From: Polyangiaceae bacterium | GTDB taxonomy: Bacteria; Myxococcota_A; Polyangia; Polyangiales; Polyangiaceae | NCBI GenBank assembly: GCA_016933275.1 | Contig: JAFGBI010000405.1 | Location: 1-41,433 of the forward strand | Direction: 5' to 3' | DNA: 41,433 nt | Shown: one piece after another, positions 1 to 9,600 of the stretch | How the letters are laid out: each line of letters opens with the position of its first letter | Numbering within the stretch: position 1 is the first letter of the stretch | Made by a program: the position numbers and the translations under genes | Notes under the pieces: generated by a model | What the model was told of the DNA's origin: nothing | The model's database searches: none | What the model saw: only the letters and a program-made list of their open reading frames with translations

Positions 1-88
1 AGAGGCAGCGCTGGAAACGCGTCCTCGCCTCGCACAAACGCGTTTCCAGCGCTGCCGTTGCTGTTGGCAACCGGATCGGTGCTCTAGC
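1..88 (-). repeat. Palindromic intergenic element, copy A (truncated by window edge)
   Basis: Read on the minus strand it starts TAGAGCACCGATCCGG, continues GGTTGCCAACAGCAACG, and then forms a perfect 19-bp stem: plus-strand positions 4-22 pair with 38-56 around a 15-nt loop. The same layout recurs at 16273, 28619, 36430 and 41295. The TAG at 84-86 is also the stop codon of the kinase gene, so the element begins exactly where that gene ends. The stem could act as a transcription terminator for the kinase gene; there is no T-tract. The far terminal repeat lies outside the window. Confidence 0.85.
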
Positions 89-1934
89 CGTTCTCGCGCA
101 GCCGAGCGAGCGTCTCCGCGACCTCCCAAGTCGAGGTGAAGCGATCCTGCGGGCGCTTGGCCAGCATGCGGAGGATCACGGCCTCGAGCAGCGGAGGTAG
201 CGCGGGGTTGAGCTCCCGCGGCGGCGTCGGTTGGCGCTCGATGTGCGCCATCAGCACCGCCATCATCTGGTCGCTGGCGAAGGGCACGCAGCCGGTGAAC
301 ATCTGGTACGCGACGCAGCCGAGCGAGTACTGATCCGCAGGTGGACCGACGAGCGAGAAGTTGTTGATCTGCTCGGGCGCCATGTACTCCGGGGTGCCCG
401 CGAGCGTCCCGATCTGGGTCTTCCCCGGCTGGTAGGTGCTCTTCGCGATACCGAAATCCATCACCTTCACCACGCCGTCCTCGGTGACGAAGAGGTTCTC
501 GGGCTTCACGTCACGATGAACCACTCCCTCCTCGTGGGCAGCGTGCAGCCCCGTGGCGGCTTGGATCAAGCATTCGATCCCCCAGCTCGTCTCGACCGGG
601 TCGCCGAGGAGCTGATCGAGGCTGTAGCCTCGGAGAAGCTCCATCGTAAAATACCGTTGGCCGGCGAAGACCCCGATGTCGTAGACCTGGATGATGTTGG
701 GGTGCCGAAGCTTTCGGCAGAGCTTGAGCTCGAGCCTGAAGCGCTCCACGGCTTCCTGCTGGTAGGTCCCTGGCATGAGCTGGCCCGCGAACACCTTCAG
801 CGCCACCTGCTCGTCCAGCTCCAAATCGTGCACGCTGTAGACGGTCGCCATGCCCCCGCGCCCGATCTGCTCGTCGACCCGGAAACGATTGGCCACGACC
901 ATGCCTGGAGCGAGCTCCTCGCTCATGATGGTGGAGACCGGTGGCACGGTCGGCCCCGTACCTTCGAGGAAGCCTCCCGCGACCGAGACCGTGTGCTGCT
1001 CCGCGGGGCCGAGGATCTGCTGAAGGTGCGAGATCGCGTCGGCGTGGTCGGGGATGCGGCGGAGGACGGCACGCAGCACCGTCTCGGCCGCTCGCTCTCC
1101 CGCCCGTGCAGCGACGATGGCCGCGAAACGCACGAAGAGCTCGGCTTGCTCTCGGTCGGCGGGGCCAGCGACCATCCAATCCCGTAGGAACCGGAGATGG
1201 TGCGGCTCGCAAACCGCTCGTCGGCAAAGCACCCGCACCGCCGTCCGCGCGGCCACGTGGTACTGCGGATCGCCCGGGGCAACCCGGGTGATGTGCGCGA
1301 GGGCCGCGTCGAGCTCCCCCGCCTTGATGAGGCAGACCGACGCTTCGTAAAAGAGCCCATGCTCGGCCAGCCGTGCCGCAGCGGCCGCCGGCTGCCCGTC
1401 CTCCACCAACGCCTGCGCGTCCGCCAACAGCACCGACCGTCGGGGCGGCGCCTCGCCAACGCTGGGCGTCCCCGCCGGGGGTGGGGGCCCCCGGGTGGGG
1501 CCAAGGACCGTACCTGAGAGCGGCTCGACGTTCCCACGCACCGTGGGCGGGGCATCGTCCTCTTCGTCGGCGCCGGGGGTGGCGCTGCTCGGTCCCACCT
1601 CGGACAGCGCGCGGCTGGTGCGCGACATCGCCGCCCGCTCCCCCTCACCCAGCGCCTCGAACAGATCCGCTGCGAGGTCGTGGTCCCCAGACTTCTCGAG
1701 GTAGGTCGCCGCGATGCTCACGAGCCGTCGCGCCTCGACCCCCAGCCCGGACACCGTTGCCGCCGATACCCCGAGCTCGTCCAGGACCAGCCCGGCCGCC
1801 TCGGCGTGACGGCCCTGCATCGCCAACATGAGCGCTCGATGCCGGAGCGCGCCGAGGTTGCGGTGGCGCGTCACCCGAGTGACCGGGCGTCCCGAAGCAC
1901 CGAGTTTGGGATCGTCACTCATGCCGCGGGACAT
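84..1934 (-). CDS. Hanks-type serine/threonine protein kinase with N-terminal helical repeat region
   Basis: A 616-residue cytosolic kinase. The catalytic domain fills the C-terminal half (about 345-612): a glycine loop IGRGGMATVY, the ATP-anchoring lysine K380 in VALKVF, the catalytic loop HRDVKPEN with D475, the DFG motif with D493 and the GTPEYMAPEQ segment. All catalytic residues are present, so it should be active. The first ~330 residues are Ala/Arg-rich and helical, resembling degenerate TPR-like repeats, and probably sense or bind a partner (inference). No membrane segment is visible, unlike PknB-type receptor kinases. An in-frame ATG at 1922 (MSDDPKLG) is an alternative start; neither start has a clear Shine-Dalgarno. 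The gene is divergent from the GAF gene. Its TAG stop is part of repeat copy A. The substrate is unknown. Confidence 0.93.
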   Translation of the reverse strand: MSRGMSDDPKLGASGRPVTRVTRHRNLGALRHRALMLAMQGRHAEAAGLVLDELGVSAATVSGLGVEARRLVSIAATYLEKSGDHDLAADLFEALGEGERAAMSRTSRALSEVGPSSATPGADEEDDAPPTVRGNVEPLSGTVLGPTRGPPPPAGTPSVGEAPPRRSVLLADAQALVEDGQPAAAAARLAEHGLFYEASVCLIKAGELDAALAHITRVAPGDPQYHVAARTAVRVLCRRAVCEPHHLRFLRDWMVAGPADREQAELFVRFAAIVAARAGERAAETVLRAVLRRIPDHADAISHLQQILGPAEQHTVSVAGGFLEGTGPTVPPVSTIMSEELAPGMVVANRFRVDEQIGRGGMATVYSVHDLELDEQVALKVFAGQLMPGTYQQEAVERFRLELKLCRKLRHPNIIQVYDIGVFAGQRYFTMELLRGYSLDQLLGDPVETSWGIECLIQAATGLHAAHEEGVVHRDVKPENLFVTEDGVVKVMDFGIAKSTYQPGKTQIGTLAGTPEYMAPEQINNFSLVGPPADQYSLGCVAYQMFTGCVPFASDQMMAVLMAHIERQPTPPRELNPALPPLLEAVILRMLAKRPQDRFTSTWEVAETLARLRENG

Positions 1935-1996
1935 CGGTCGGGTACCGTCGGATCACCAACCCTAGCACAAATGCACAGCCGCCCTGCGGGTCTGGG

Positions 1997-2002
1997 TATA
2001 AT
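1997..2002 (+). promoter_or_regulatory. Perfect -10 hexamer TATAAT upstream of the GAF gene
   Basis: TATAAT stands in a GC-rich divergent gap, 45 nt before the ATG at 2047. No good -35 is seen at the usual distance. The GTG at 2005 lies only 2 nt after this box, upstream of any start site it could set, which favours ATG 2047 as the translation start. Confidence 0.5.
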
Positions 2003-2046
2003 CCGTGGCGGCCTGCCCCGAACCCCCGGAGCTCCGGCCGGATCCC

Positions 2047-2868
2047 ATGCACGACGACGACGACCGGTTCACTGCGTTGACGGAGGTCTTCGCCTCGGGA
2101 CGCCGACTCGCAGAGGAACTCCACGAGGAGAATCTACGCCTTCGCGCGCGCATTGCCCAGCTCGAGGCCGCGATCGAGCGAAGCTCCTCTTCCGAGACCG
2201 GGGCGCTGGCGTTGACCGCCGCCACCGAGCGGCAGACCAACAGCGAGATCCCCGAACCCGTGGTCAAGCTGGCGGAGCTCGAGCTCCACCACCAGGAGCT
2301 CCTCCAGGACCATGCGGACCTCGAACGTCAGAACTCGAACTACCTCAGCCTGTACGTCGCGTCGTCACAGATCCACGCCACCCTGGTCTTCGAGGAGGTG
2401 CTCCGCAACATCAAGGAGATCCTCATCAACCTCGTCGGCGCCGACATCTTCGCCATCTACGTCTACGAGGATTCAGGGCGACGATTCCGGCGGGCAGCCC
2501 TCGATGGGAATCTCGACCCTGCCGACGAGATCATCCCGTTCGGAGACAACCTGGTGTCGCAGATCGTACGGTCCGGATCGCTGTGCCTCCAGGTCCCCGA
2601 CGCCGACCTGCCGAGTGGCCAGCAGCCGATCGCCATCCTCCCTCTGATGATCGGCTCGCAGCCCATCGGGGTGGTCATCGTCTTTCGCCTCCTCGTCCAG
2701 AAGGAGACCTTCGACGCCTTCGACCTGGAGCTCTTCGACCTGCTGGCGGCACACGCGGCGACGGCCCTGATGTCGAGCTTCAAGTATCAACGCCTCGAAC
2801 GCAAGGTCCTCACCCTGCAGGGTCTCCTCGACCTTTTCAAGACGGGCGTCTCCGATGACGACCGGTGA
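2047..2868 (+). CDS. GAF-domain sensor protein with N-terminal coiled coil
   Basis: About 273 residues. The first ~110 residues are charged and heptad-like, consistent with a coiled coil (FASGRRLAEELHEENLRLRA and similar). They are followed by a GAF domain (about 115-255) that begins with an LYVASSQIHATL-type helix and contains VGADIFAIYVYED, FRRAALDG and IAILPLMIGSQPIGVVIVFR, a typical GAF core. No catalytic output domain is present, so it likely passes a small-molecule or redox signal to a partner. The partner is probably the next gene, whose start overlaps this one by 14 bp (translational coupling). A GTG at 2005 in frame would extend the product by 14 residues, but it sits right behind a TATAAT box, so ATG 2047 is preferred. 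The ligand is unknown. Confidence 0.85.
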   Translation: MHDDDDRFTALTEVFASGRRLAEELHEENLRLRARIAQLEAAIERSSSSETGALALTAATERQTNSEIPEPVVKLAELELHHQELLQDHADLERQNSNYLSLYVASSQIHATLVFEEVLRNIKEILINLVGADIFAIYVYEDSGRRFRRAALDGNLDPADEIIPFGDNLVSQIVRSGSLCLQVPDADLPSGQQPIAILPLMIGSQPIGVVIVFRLLVQKETFDAFDLELFDLLAAHAATALMSSFKYQRLERKVLTLQGLLDLFKTGVSDDDR

Positions 2869-3913
2869 GGCTAGCTCGATCAGCGGCACGCTCGCCGATG
2901 TCACCCTGGCGGACGTGCTCCAGGTCCTCGGGGTCACCGAAAAGAGCGGCGCCTTGGTCGTGGACCATTCGGAGGAGCGAGCATCGATCACCTTCCGCGG
3001 GGGACGGATCGTCACGGCGCAGCTCGATCCCCCTCGATACCACCTCGCGAGCTACTTCTTGGATCGTGGATGGATCGATTTCGAAACCCTCCATGATGCG
3101 CTCCGGCGACAGGCGAGCAGCGACCACCACGAGCTCATCGGGCAGATCCTCGTCGAGCTGGGCGCGCTGACCCCTGCCAAGCTCGCCGCAGGTCTAGAGT
3201 ACCAGATCCGCGCGGTGTTGTCGGAGGTCTTCGGCTGGTCCTTCGGGGCCTTCGAGTTCACGGACGGCGCGATGCCCGCCGCGGGCGAATACGACTACGA
3301 GGGCATCCGGGTCGACGATGCCGAGCTCCGCCTCGCCGTGACTTCCGCGACCAGACCCTCGAACGCATCCCCTGGCGAGTCGTCATGCGGTCCCTCCCCG
3401 GCGATCGGTATCCCTTCAGGCGACGCTTCGTGGCTCGCCAAGCCGCGCCTGGCCCTGATCGCCACCGACGATCTGCTCATCCGGCACGGTCTCGAGCTGC
3501 GCCTGCGCTCGGAGGGCTTCGCCCTGTTGACAGTGCCGGGCCTCGAAGGGGTGGGGCCGCTGCTCCTCGCGAGCGATGATCCCGAGCCCTCGCTGGTGGT
3601 CGACCTCGATCTGGTGGCCCGCACCCGCACCCAAGCGCTCCAAGCCTTCCACCGCTTGCGCCGGCTCCGCCGTCAATGGCCGAACCTACAGCTCGTGACC
3701 TTCGGACGCCAGGTGCCGGAGTCCTTCTATCAGTTCGTCTTGAGATCGGGGATCACGTTCCACGTGCCCCGCACGCCCACCCACGCGGAGAACGATATCC
3801 GTATCGTGCGCGATTTCATCGAGGTCCTCGCCCAGAAGCTCTTCGAGGGTCCGAACGCCTCGACCGAGGAGCCTCTGCCGCGCTCTTCGTCGCGGACCCC
3901 CCGCCACGGCTGA
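2855..3913 (+). CDS. DUF4388 (PATAN-type) protein with degenerate receiver-like C-terminus
   Basis: 352 residues. Residues ~5-145 match the DUF4388 pattern common in delta-proteobacterial signalling: SGTLADVTLADVLQVLGVT, SGALVVDH, ITFRGGRIVTAQ, then a helical part with LGALTPAKLAAGLEYQIRAV and FGWSFGAFEF. After a low-complexity linker, residues ~198-335 look like a diverged receiver fold: LALIATDDLLIRHGLELRLR with an acidic pair, and LVVDLDLV where the phospho-acceptor strand would be. The usual switch Thr/Ser and Lys are not obvious, so phosphorylation is doubtful. The start lies inside the end of the GAF gene, so the two are one operon. The stop is 12 bp from the end of the convergent pseudokinase gene. 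The role is inferred as an adaptor in the GAF protein's pathway. Confidence 0.82.
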   Translation: MTTGEASSISGTLADVTLADVLQVLGVTEKSGALVVDHSEERASITFRGGRIVTAQLDPPRYHLASYFLDRGWIDFETLHDALRRQASSDHHELIGQILVELGALTPAKLAAGLEYQIRAVLSEVFGWSFGAFEFTDGAMPAAGEYDYEGIRVDDAELRLAVTSATRPSNASPGESSCGPSPAIGIPSGDASWLAKPRLALIATDDLLIRHGLELRLRSEGFALLTVPGLEGVGPLLLASDDPEPSLVVDLDLVARTRTQALQAFHRLRRLRRQWPNLQLVTFGRQVPESFYQFVLRSGITFHVPRTPTHAENDIRIVRDFIEVLAQKLFEGPNASTEEPLPRSSSRTPRHG

Positions 3914-3925
3914 ACCGCCACCCGA

Positions 3926-6586
3926 TCACTCGTAGGGCGTGCCCTCGGGCGGTGTGGGCATGAGCGGCTCAGGCTCGGAGGGCGGGGAGACGTCTGGCGG
4001 GGGGGAGATCGACCCCGCTGCCGGCGCCTCGACAGGCGGTGTTGCCGGTGCTGCCGGCGCGGCGGGCTCCGTCGGAGGCTCGGGGAGGCTCGGCGGGGGT
4101 TCCGGACGGCGGGGGCGGCGCGGCGCCCGAGGCGGCGGCGCAGCGGTGGCCCTCGCCGACACCGCCCGCTCGAGCGAGGGAACCGCGCTCGGGGCAGGCA
4201 GAACAGCGGACGCCGCTGGAACGGCAGTCCCTTCGGGCCGAGCCGGAGGCTCGCGGGGTGGCTCCGCCGACGAGGACTCGGCAGCGGACGTCGCCACCAG
4301 CTGGTTGGCGGTACCGGCGGGCTCTCCGGCCCCGACCTCGAGGTAGCGCAGCATGGTCCATGACACGACCACGAATGCCGCCAAGAAGCTCAATGGACCG
4401 AGGACGAGTGCGATCGGGAAGCGCCGGCGCCGTGTTGGCCGCGCGGCTTGCTCCGGTGATGGCGCGATCCCCGACGAGGACCCCTCCTCGTCCCTTCGTC
4501 GAGCGGTCGCCGCCTCCCCGGCGAGGCTCGCGGAAGGCTCGCGGCCTCGAGCAACGCCCGCCTCGATCATCGACCTAGCCTCCCCCGGCCCGTCCAGAGG
4601 AGAGCTGTCGCTATCGCGGGATCCCCAGGTTCCGGCAAGGGACTCCGAGGGGATGGGCGGTTCGGCCCCGACGGCGGCGGGAGGATCCCCGTCCCCCGTT
4701 TCGCTCGAAGGCGCATCGGAAGCCAGGGCACCCAGCAGCCCCACCTCGACGGTATCCCGTTGGCTCTCGGGGGGACGCTCCGAAGGCCTGGCCGCTGGAA
4801 TCGGGGCCGAGGTCTCCCACTTCGGGGCCGGGGACGACTCGCGGACGGCGATCGGCGCCGGACCTGGGACGCCAGTTGCCGGAGGCTGCCCGCCCCCATC
4901 GACCGCGCCAACCGGCATCGCCGTCTCGACCTCCGCGAGATCGCCGTCTGGCCTCGGCTCGGGATGCGATGCCACGGACGAGACGGCCGACCGCGGGATG
5001 GCCACGGCCCGTCCGACATGAGGGCGTGGGGGCAAGGGTTGAACCAGGATCGGCTCCGCGTCGCCTCCCCCCCGGGGCTTCTCGCGCGAGGCTGTACCTC
5101 GCTGGTGGGCCAGATCCCGAGCGCCAACGCGAGCGGGCGGTCGAACCTCCCGCGGGGATGGCGCCGGTCCCTTCCGCACCCGATCGGCAGGGACGGCAGG
5201 CTCCCGAGCCTTTCCGCCGACCGCACCGTGCAGGTCCCCACGGACGGTTGCCGAGGTGGCTGGTCCCGGCCGACTCGGGCGGGTTGGCTCGGCCACGAGC
5301 GCGCGAGGGGACCGCGCGGGTGCTGCCGGCGGGGGGGGCCTCGGGTAGACCCTTGCTCGCTCGGGCTCCCGCATCACGGGTGCGCCCTTCGCCACGGCGA
5401 CCTCAGCGCTGGATGCTTGGCTCCCGGTTGGCGCCACGATCGGTGCCACGATCGGTGGTTCGTGAGCGAGCTCCCAGCCCCCATCGTCCAGGGCCTCGGC
5501 GTTCGAGGCCTCGGCAACCCCCACCCCCGCCGGCTGGGGTGGCCTTGGTGCATCCCCAGCGGTCACCGGGAACGCCCGCGCCCCGTCGGGTTGCCGCGCC
5601 TCCGCGGTGGGTCGAGGCAAGGTGTTGGGTGGACGGCTCGCCACCTCGCCACCCAGCGCCTCGCGTCGCCCCGCCAAGGCGGGGCCGGCCAGCTCCTCGA
5701 CCAGCGCAGCGACCGCGGACACCGGCGCGAGCTCCACCCCGCGGGACAGGGCGGCCAGGAAGGCCGCCAACGATGGGGATCGGTCCGCCGGATCGCGCGC
5801 CAGGGCACCCAACAACGCGCGCGCAGCAGCAGGGTCGGCGCTCGCCGGCGGGGTCACCGCTGCCTGCCGGACCCGCTGCCACACGGCCGCTTGGTTGCCA
5901 CCGCCGAAGAGGGTTTCGTTGGCGAGCATCTCCCACCAGAGCACCCCCAGGCCAAAGACGACAGATCGCTCGTCCGCCACACCAGGGGGCCCGAGCTGCT
6001 CGGGCGAACGATACGCCATGAGCTCTGCGTGACGGGGCGGTCGCTGCAGGGTTGCCAGTGCGAGATCGGACACGAAACACCGCCCATCCGGGGCGACCGC
6101 CAGACAATCCGGACCGATCCCCACCAGCGCTCGGCCAAGGCCGGCATCATCGAGGGCGCTCCCGAGCTCGATGAGCGAGGTCGCGAGGTCGAACACGATC
6201 CGCGCCGCCACGGCGGGAGGAAACGCCTGGTGGCGCGAGCGTGCCGCCGCGGCGAGGCGCCGCAGGTCCTCTCCCTCCGAGTAACCGCTGGCGATGACCA
6301 AGCTGGTGCCCAGCCGGGCTTCGATGACCGGCAGCCCCCTCGGGTGCTGGAAGGCGACCATCTCGTTCGCCGCCTCCCGCAGTGCCTGGAGGGTGGCATC
6401 GTCGTGATCGCTCCCCTTCTCCACTCGACGCACCGCGACGAGCCGACCGCGATCGGACCCCAGCGCGACGCGACCGGCATAGAGGGTGCCGATCGCCGAT
6501 TCACCCACCTCGACCAGTAGCTCGTAGCGTCCCAATCGGTTTCCCGCGGTTGGGCGCTGGCTCGTCCTGTCCGATCCCGACGACAC
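3926..6586 (-). CDS. Membrane-anchored Ser/Thr pseudokinase with long Pro/Ala-rich linker
   Basis: 886 residues. Residues ~18-290 follow the protein-kinase fold: RYELLVEVGES at the start, AYRSPEQL for the APE segment and FGLGVLWWEML for helix F. The key residues are replaced. The VAIK lysine is arginine (R53). The HRD loop reads LVGIGPDC, so the catalytic Asp is G156, the Lys is G158 and the Asn is C161. DFG is DLA (D174). It is therefore predicted catalytically dead. Residues ~300-715 are a low-complexity Pro/Ala/Glu/Arg linker. One transmembrane segment lies near 722-748 (PIALVLGPLSFLAAFVVVSW), after an RRRR stop-transfer-like motif, and is followed by ~140 Pro-rich residues outside. The layout resembles PASTA-less receptor kinases. 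It probably scaffolds or senses; the intact kinase at 84-1934 is a possible partner (inference only). Confidence 0.85.
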   Translation of the reverse strand: MSSGSDRTSQRPTAGNRLGRYELLVEVGESAIGTLYAGRVALGSDRGRLVAVRRVEKGSDHDDATLQALREAANEMVAFQHPRGLPVIEARLGTSLVIASGYSEGEDLRRLAAAARSRHQAFPPAVAARIVFDLATSLIELGSALDDAGLGRALVGIGPDCLAVAPDGRCFVSDLALATLQRPPRHAELMAYRSPEQLGPPGVADERSVVFGLGVLWWEMLANETLFGGGNQAAVWQRVRQAAVTPPASADPAAARALLGALARDPADRSPSLAAFLAALSRGVELAPVSAVAALVEELAGPALAGRREALGGEVASRPPNTLPRPTAEARQPDGARAFPVTAGDAPRPPQPAGVGVAEASNAEALDDGGWELAHEPPIVAPIVAPTGSQASSAEVAVAKGAPVMREPERARVYPRPPPPAAPARSPRALVAEPTRPSRPGPATSATVRGDLHGAVGGKAREPAVPADRVRKGPAPSPREVRPPARVGARDLAHQRGTASREKPRGGGDAEPILVQPLPPRPHVGRAVAIPRSAVSSVASHPEPRPDGDLAEVETAMPVGAVDGGGQPPATGVPGPAPIAVRESSPAPKWETSAPIPAARPSERPPESQRDTVEVGLLGALASDAPSSETGDGDPPAAVGAEPPIPSESLAGTWGSRDSDSSPLDGPGEARSMIEAGVARGREPSASLAGEAATARRRDEEGSSSGIAPSPEQAARPTRRRRFPIALVLGPLSFLAAFVVVSWTMLRYLEVGAGEPAGTANQLVATSAAESSSAEPPREPPARPEGTAVPAASAVLPAPSAVPSLERAVSARATAAPPPRAPRRPRRPEPPPSLPEPPTEPAAPAAPATPPVEAPAAGSISPPPDVSPPSEPEPLMPTPPEGTPYE

Positions 6587-6665
6587 GCAAGCCCGATCCT
6601 ACGCCGAACTCGAGCACGGGCGCAGAAAAACGGCGAGCACCGCGGTCCCGGCCAGGATAACCTCG

Positions 6666-9600
6666 CTATCCGGGCAGCACCCCGACTGCTCCAGGGTCGG
6701 CCCCGCGGCAGCCCGAACAGGCCCTCGCCTCGCAGGCAACCGTTGGGGAGACCACAGGCAGCACGCTCGCGCGGACCATCCCGGCCCGCGTCACCGGCCT
6801 GACGTCCCGGTCGCAGATCTGATGGACGTCGTAGGCGAACCGGTCGAGCAGCTCGCTGTCGATGGGATCACCGTTCACCCCGACGGCCAGGTACGGGAAC
6901 GGGCTCGTCTCGACGACCTTCCCGTACTGGGCCTCGGCCACCTTGCACGGCATACACTCGTGGGGCCCCACGATCACCGCCCCATGGATACGGCCCGTGC
7001 GGTACTCGTGCAGCGGTCCGCCGAGGGTGAGCGTCGCCTCGCCCTCGAGCCGGGGATCGACGAAGGGACGGGCCGCATCGAGCGTCTCCTCCACGGTCGT
7101 CCGGGGGCCCCACCCGAGAGCGCGTGCCGCGATGCCATGGAGGACATGGGAGGATACCCGCTGGATCAACCCCTTCACGGGCGTCGCGAGCGGGTGGTCA
7201 CCCAGGGTCGGGGTTCCGGCGGCCACCCGTTCTTCACCGAGGAAGGTCGTGTACTCCAACCATTCCGTGAACGGGGCGAACCGAACGCGCAACCCTCGGG
7301 CCTCGAGCTTGCGGACGAGGTGGTCATTGGCGAACGGGTCGAGGCGCACGTAGATCTCCCCGACCACGGCGACCGTCGGCGCGTGGCGACCAGGATCCAC
7401 CTGCGCCGCAAATGCTGCCGCCGCGCGTCGCAGCAGGGCGCGGGTGCCCCACATCCCCGTGGCGAGCTGCCCGAGCGCGTGGGTGAGCGAACCGGCAGGT
7501 CGCGTGTCCATCAACGCGCAGAGCTCCACGAAGGACCGCTGGAACAGGACATCGGCGACCCCGGGCTCGCGCTCCACCGGCCGCACGTAGAGGAGCATCG
7601 CTTCCAAGAGGTCATGAACCGCAAAGCCAATCCAGAGTTTGGCCGAGAAGCCCGCGCTCATCCCCGCGAAGTAGTCGGTCTCGTCGGGAGAGACCAGACC
7701 AACTCGCTCAGCGAGCCCCAAACGCTCCAGGGTAAGCTTGTGGAGCGAGCCGTAGACGCCAAACCGGCAAGGACCATGCGTCGTCGGCATGAAGAACGTC
7801 ACCGGCTCCGCCGGGCTCTCGAGGGAACGGACCCGATTCAGCATCGCGCCGAGGGTGATCATCATCGGGACGCACTCCTTGCCGGAGGTGTGCTGGCGCC
7901 CCACCCTGACGTCCTCTCGCGTCGTCAGCGGCAACGCTTCGGCCCGGTAGCCCTCGGCCCGAAGCGCGGCCGCGGCCACCTCGGCGTTCTCGCTCATGCG
8001 CGGGATGAGCACCCGCGCGCGGCGCTCTTGGGTCTGTGCCCAATCCACTCGCCGCGCATCGAGGGCCGAGAAGTCTGTCGCGGGCTCCCTCCGTGACGCT
8101 CCGCTCTTGAGATCCCCATCGACACAGTAGAGGAATGCTTCGAGCCGGGTCTTGGTCCCGGCGTCCCCCGAATGGCCATCCGTCTCGATGATGGTGAAGG
8201 GCTTGCCCTGCATCGCATAGGCGAAGAAATGCAGGCCGAAACTGTCGGGACCGCAGGCGTAGTTGCTGCAGAACACCGAGTAGACGCCCGGCGTTCGGCG
8301 AACGACGTGGGCCGCCTGCAGGTTCCGCTGGGTGTAGCCCCAGTACTGGCTCGGCAGCGACGGCGTCGGCTCGTCGATGGGGTAGCAGTCGAGCGGGATC
8401 GCCAGCGCACCGAGCGAGCGAAGGAGGTTCGGGACGTTCGAGTTCAGAACGTCGTTGTAGACGGTGTACGGACGACCCTGCACGACCACGGGAACCACCC
8501 CCGTCTCAGCGCAGCGAAGGAGCGCCGTCCGCCCAAGCTCCCGGCAGTCCCGTTCGAACCCCTCCTGTGCGGCGACGGCACCGCCGAGGGCGGCCTCGAA
8601 CTCTGCCCCTCGGCCGAGCTCCTCGGCGATCGCTCGCATCGACGCCGCGAACCTTTTGCCCTGATACCCCCCAGCGTCGAAATCGACCACCGACCGGAGG
8701 ACGCGCGGCCCGCGCGGCGGGAGGACGCCGCCGACGATGTCCGGGCTACCGAGGACGATCGGACACAGCTCGCCGTAGTCGGCGTCGTCGACGCGCGGGA
8801 TCGACCGCACCAGGGGCAGGAAGAGGATGTCGGGACGGGCATCGACGAGGGAGAAGACCACCCCGTGGAAGAGCTGCATCGGCGCGCAATAGGGAACGCG
8901 CCCACCTTCGATCCCCCGCTTGAGCAACGCTGCGCCCGCCCGCCGCGCCACTTCGATGCGGAACCCCAGCCCCGCGAAGAAGGCAGCGAAGAGCGGGGTG
9001 TGGCCCTTGAGGACGAACTCGTCGCTGAAGGCGATCACCGGCGCGCCCGGGTGGGGAGGCTGAGCCGCCAGCACCGCGTCCACGAGGCGCTCTCGGTCCC
9101 GGAAGGGATCGGGCATGCCATCGGGGAGCCGCCTCCGCCCGGAGCCGCGGTCGTACTTCGAGCAGCTGCCGCCCCAGAGGAACCGCTGCTCCAGCCCGTT
9201 CACCTCGGTCACCAGGCGGTCGATGCGGCAGCGGTTCCCTGGCTCACCGCAACCCTCGACCGACCGGCAGACGAACGTGTCGCGGGCGCGCACGCGGGCA
9301 CCGAGAAACACCGTGGGATCCAGGGGCGCCGCGCTCCGCGACGCGATGCCCTCGTCCCGCGCGAGCAGGGCGATCCCCAGCGCGCCGATGGTGCCGGGGT
9401 TCGGGGGAACCACCACCGTCGCCCCCGTCTGCCGCGCCACGGCGGCCGCGAGGGCATCCGAGCTGAATGGCATCCCCTGACAGAAGATGCGGCGTCCCAC
9501 GGTCCGGGACCCCTTGACCCGGTTGAGGTAGTTCTGGATCACGGAGTCGAACAGGCCCGCGATGATCGCGTCCCGGTCGATGCCCTGGGTGATCGCCTCG

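Noticed and set aside
4039..6520. Plus-strand frames opposite the pseudokinase linker
   Set aside because: Low-complexity antisense of the Pro/Ala linker; the kinase-fold frame on the minus strand explains the region.
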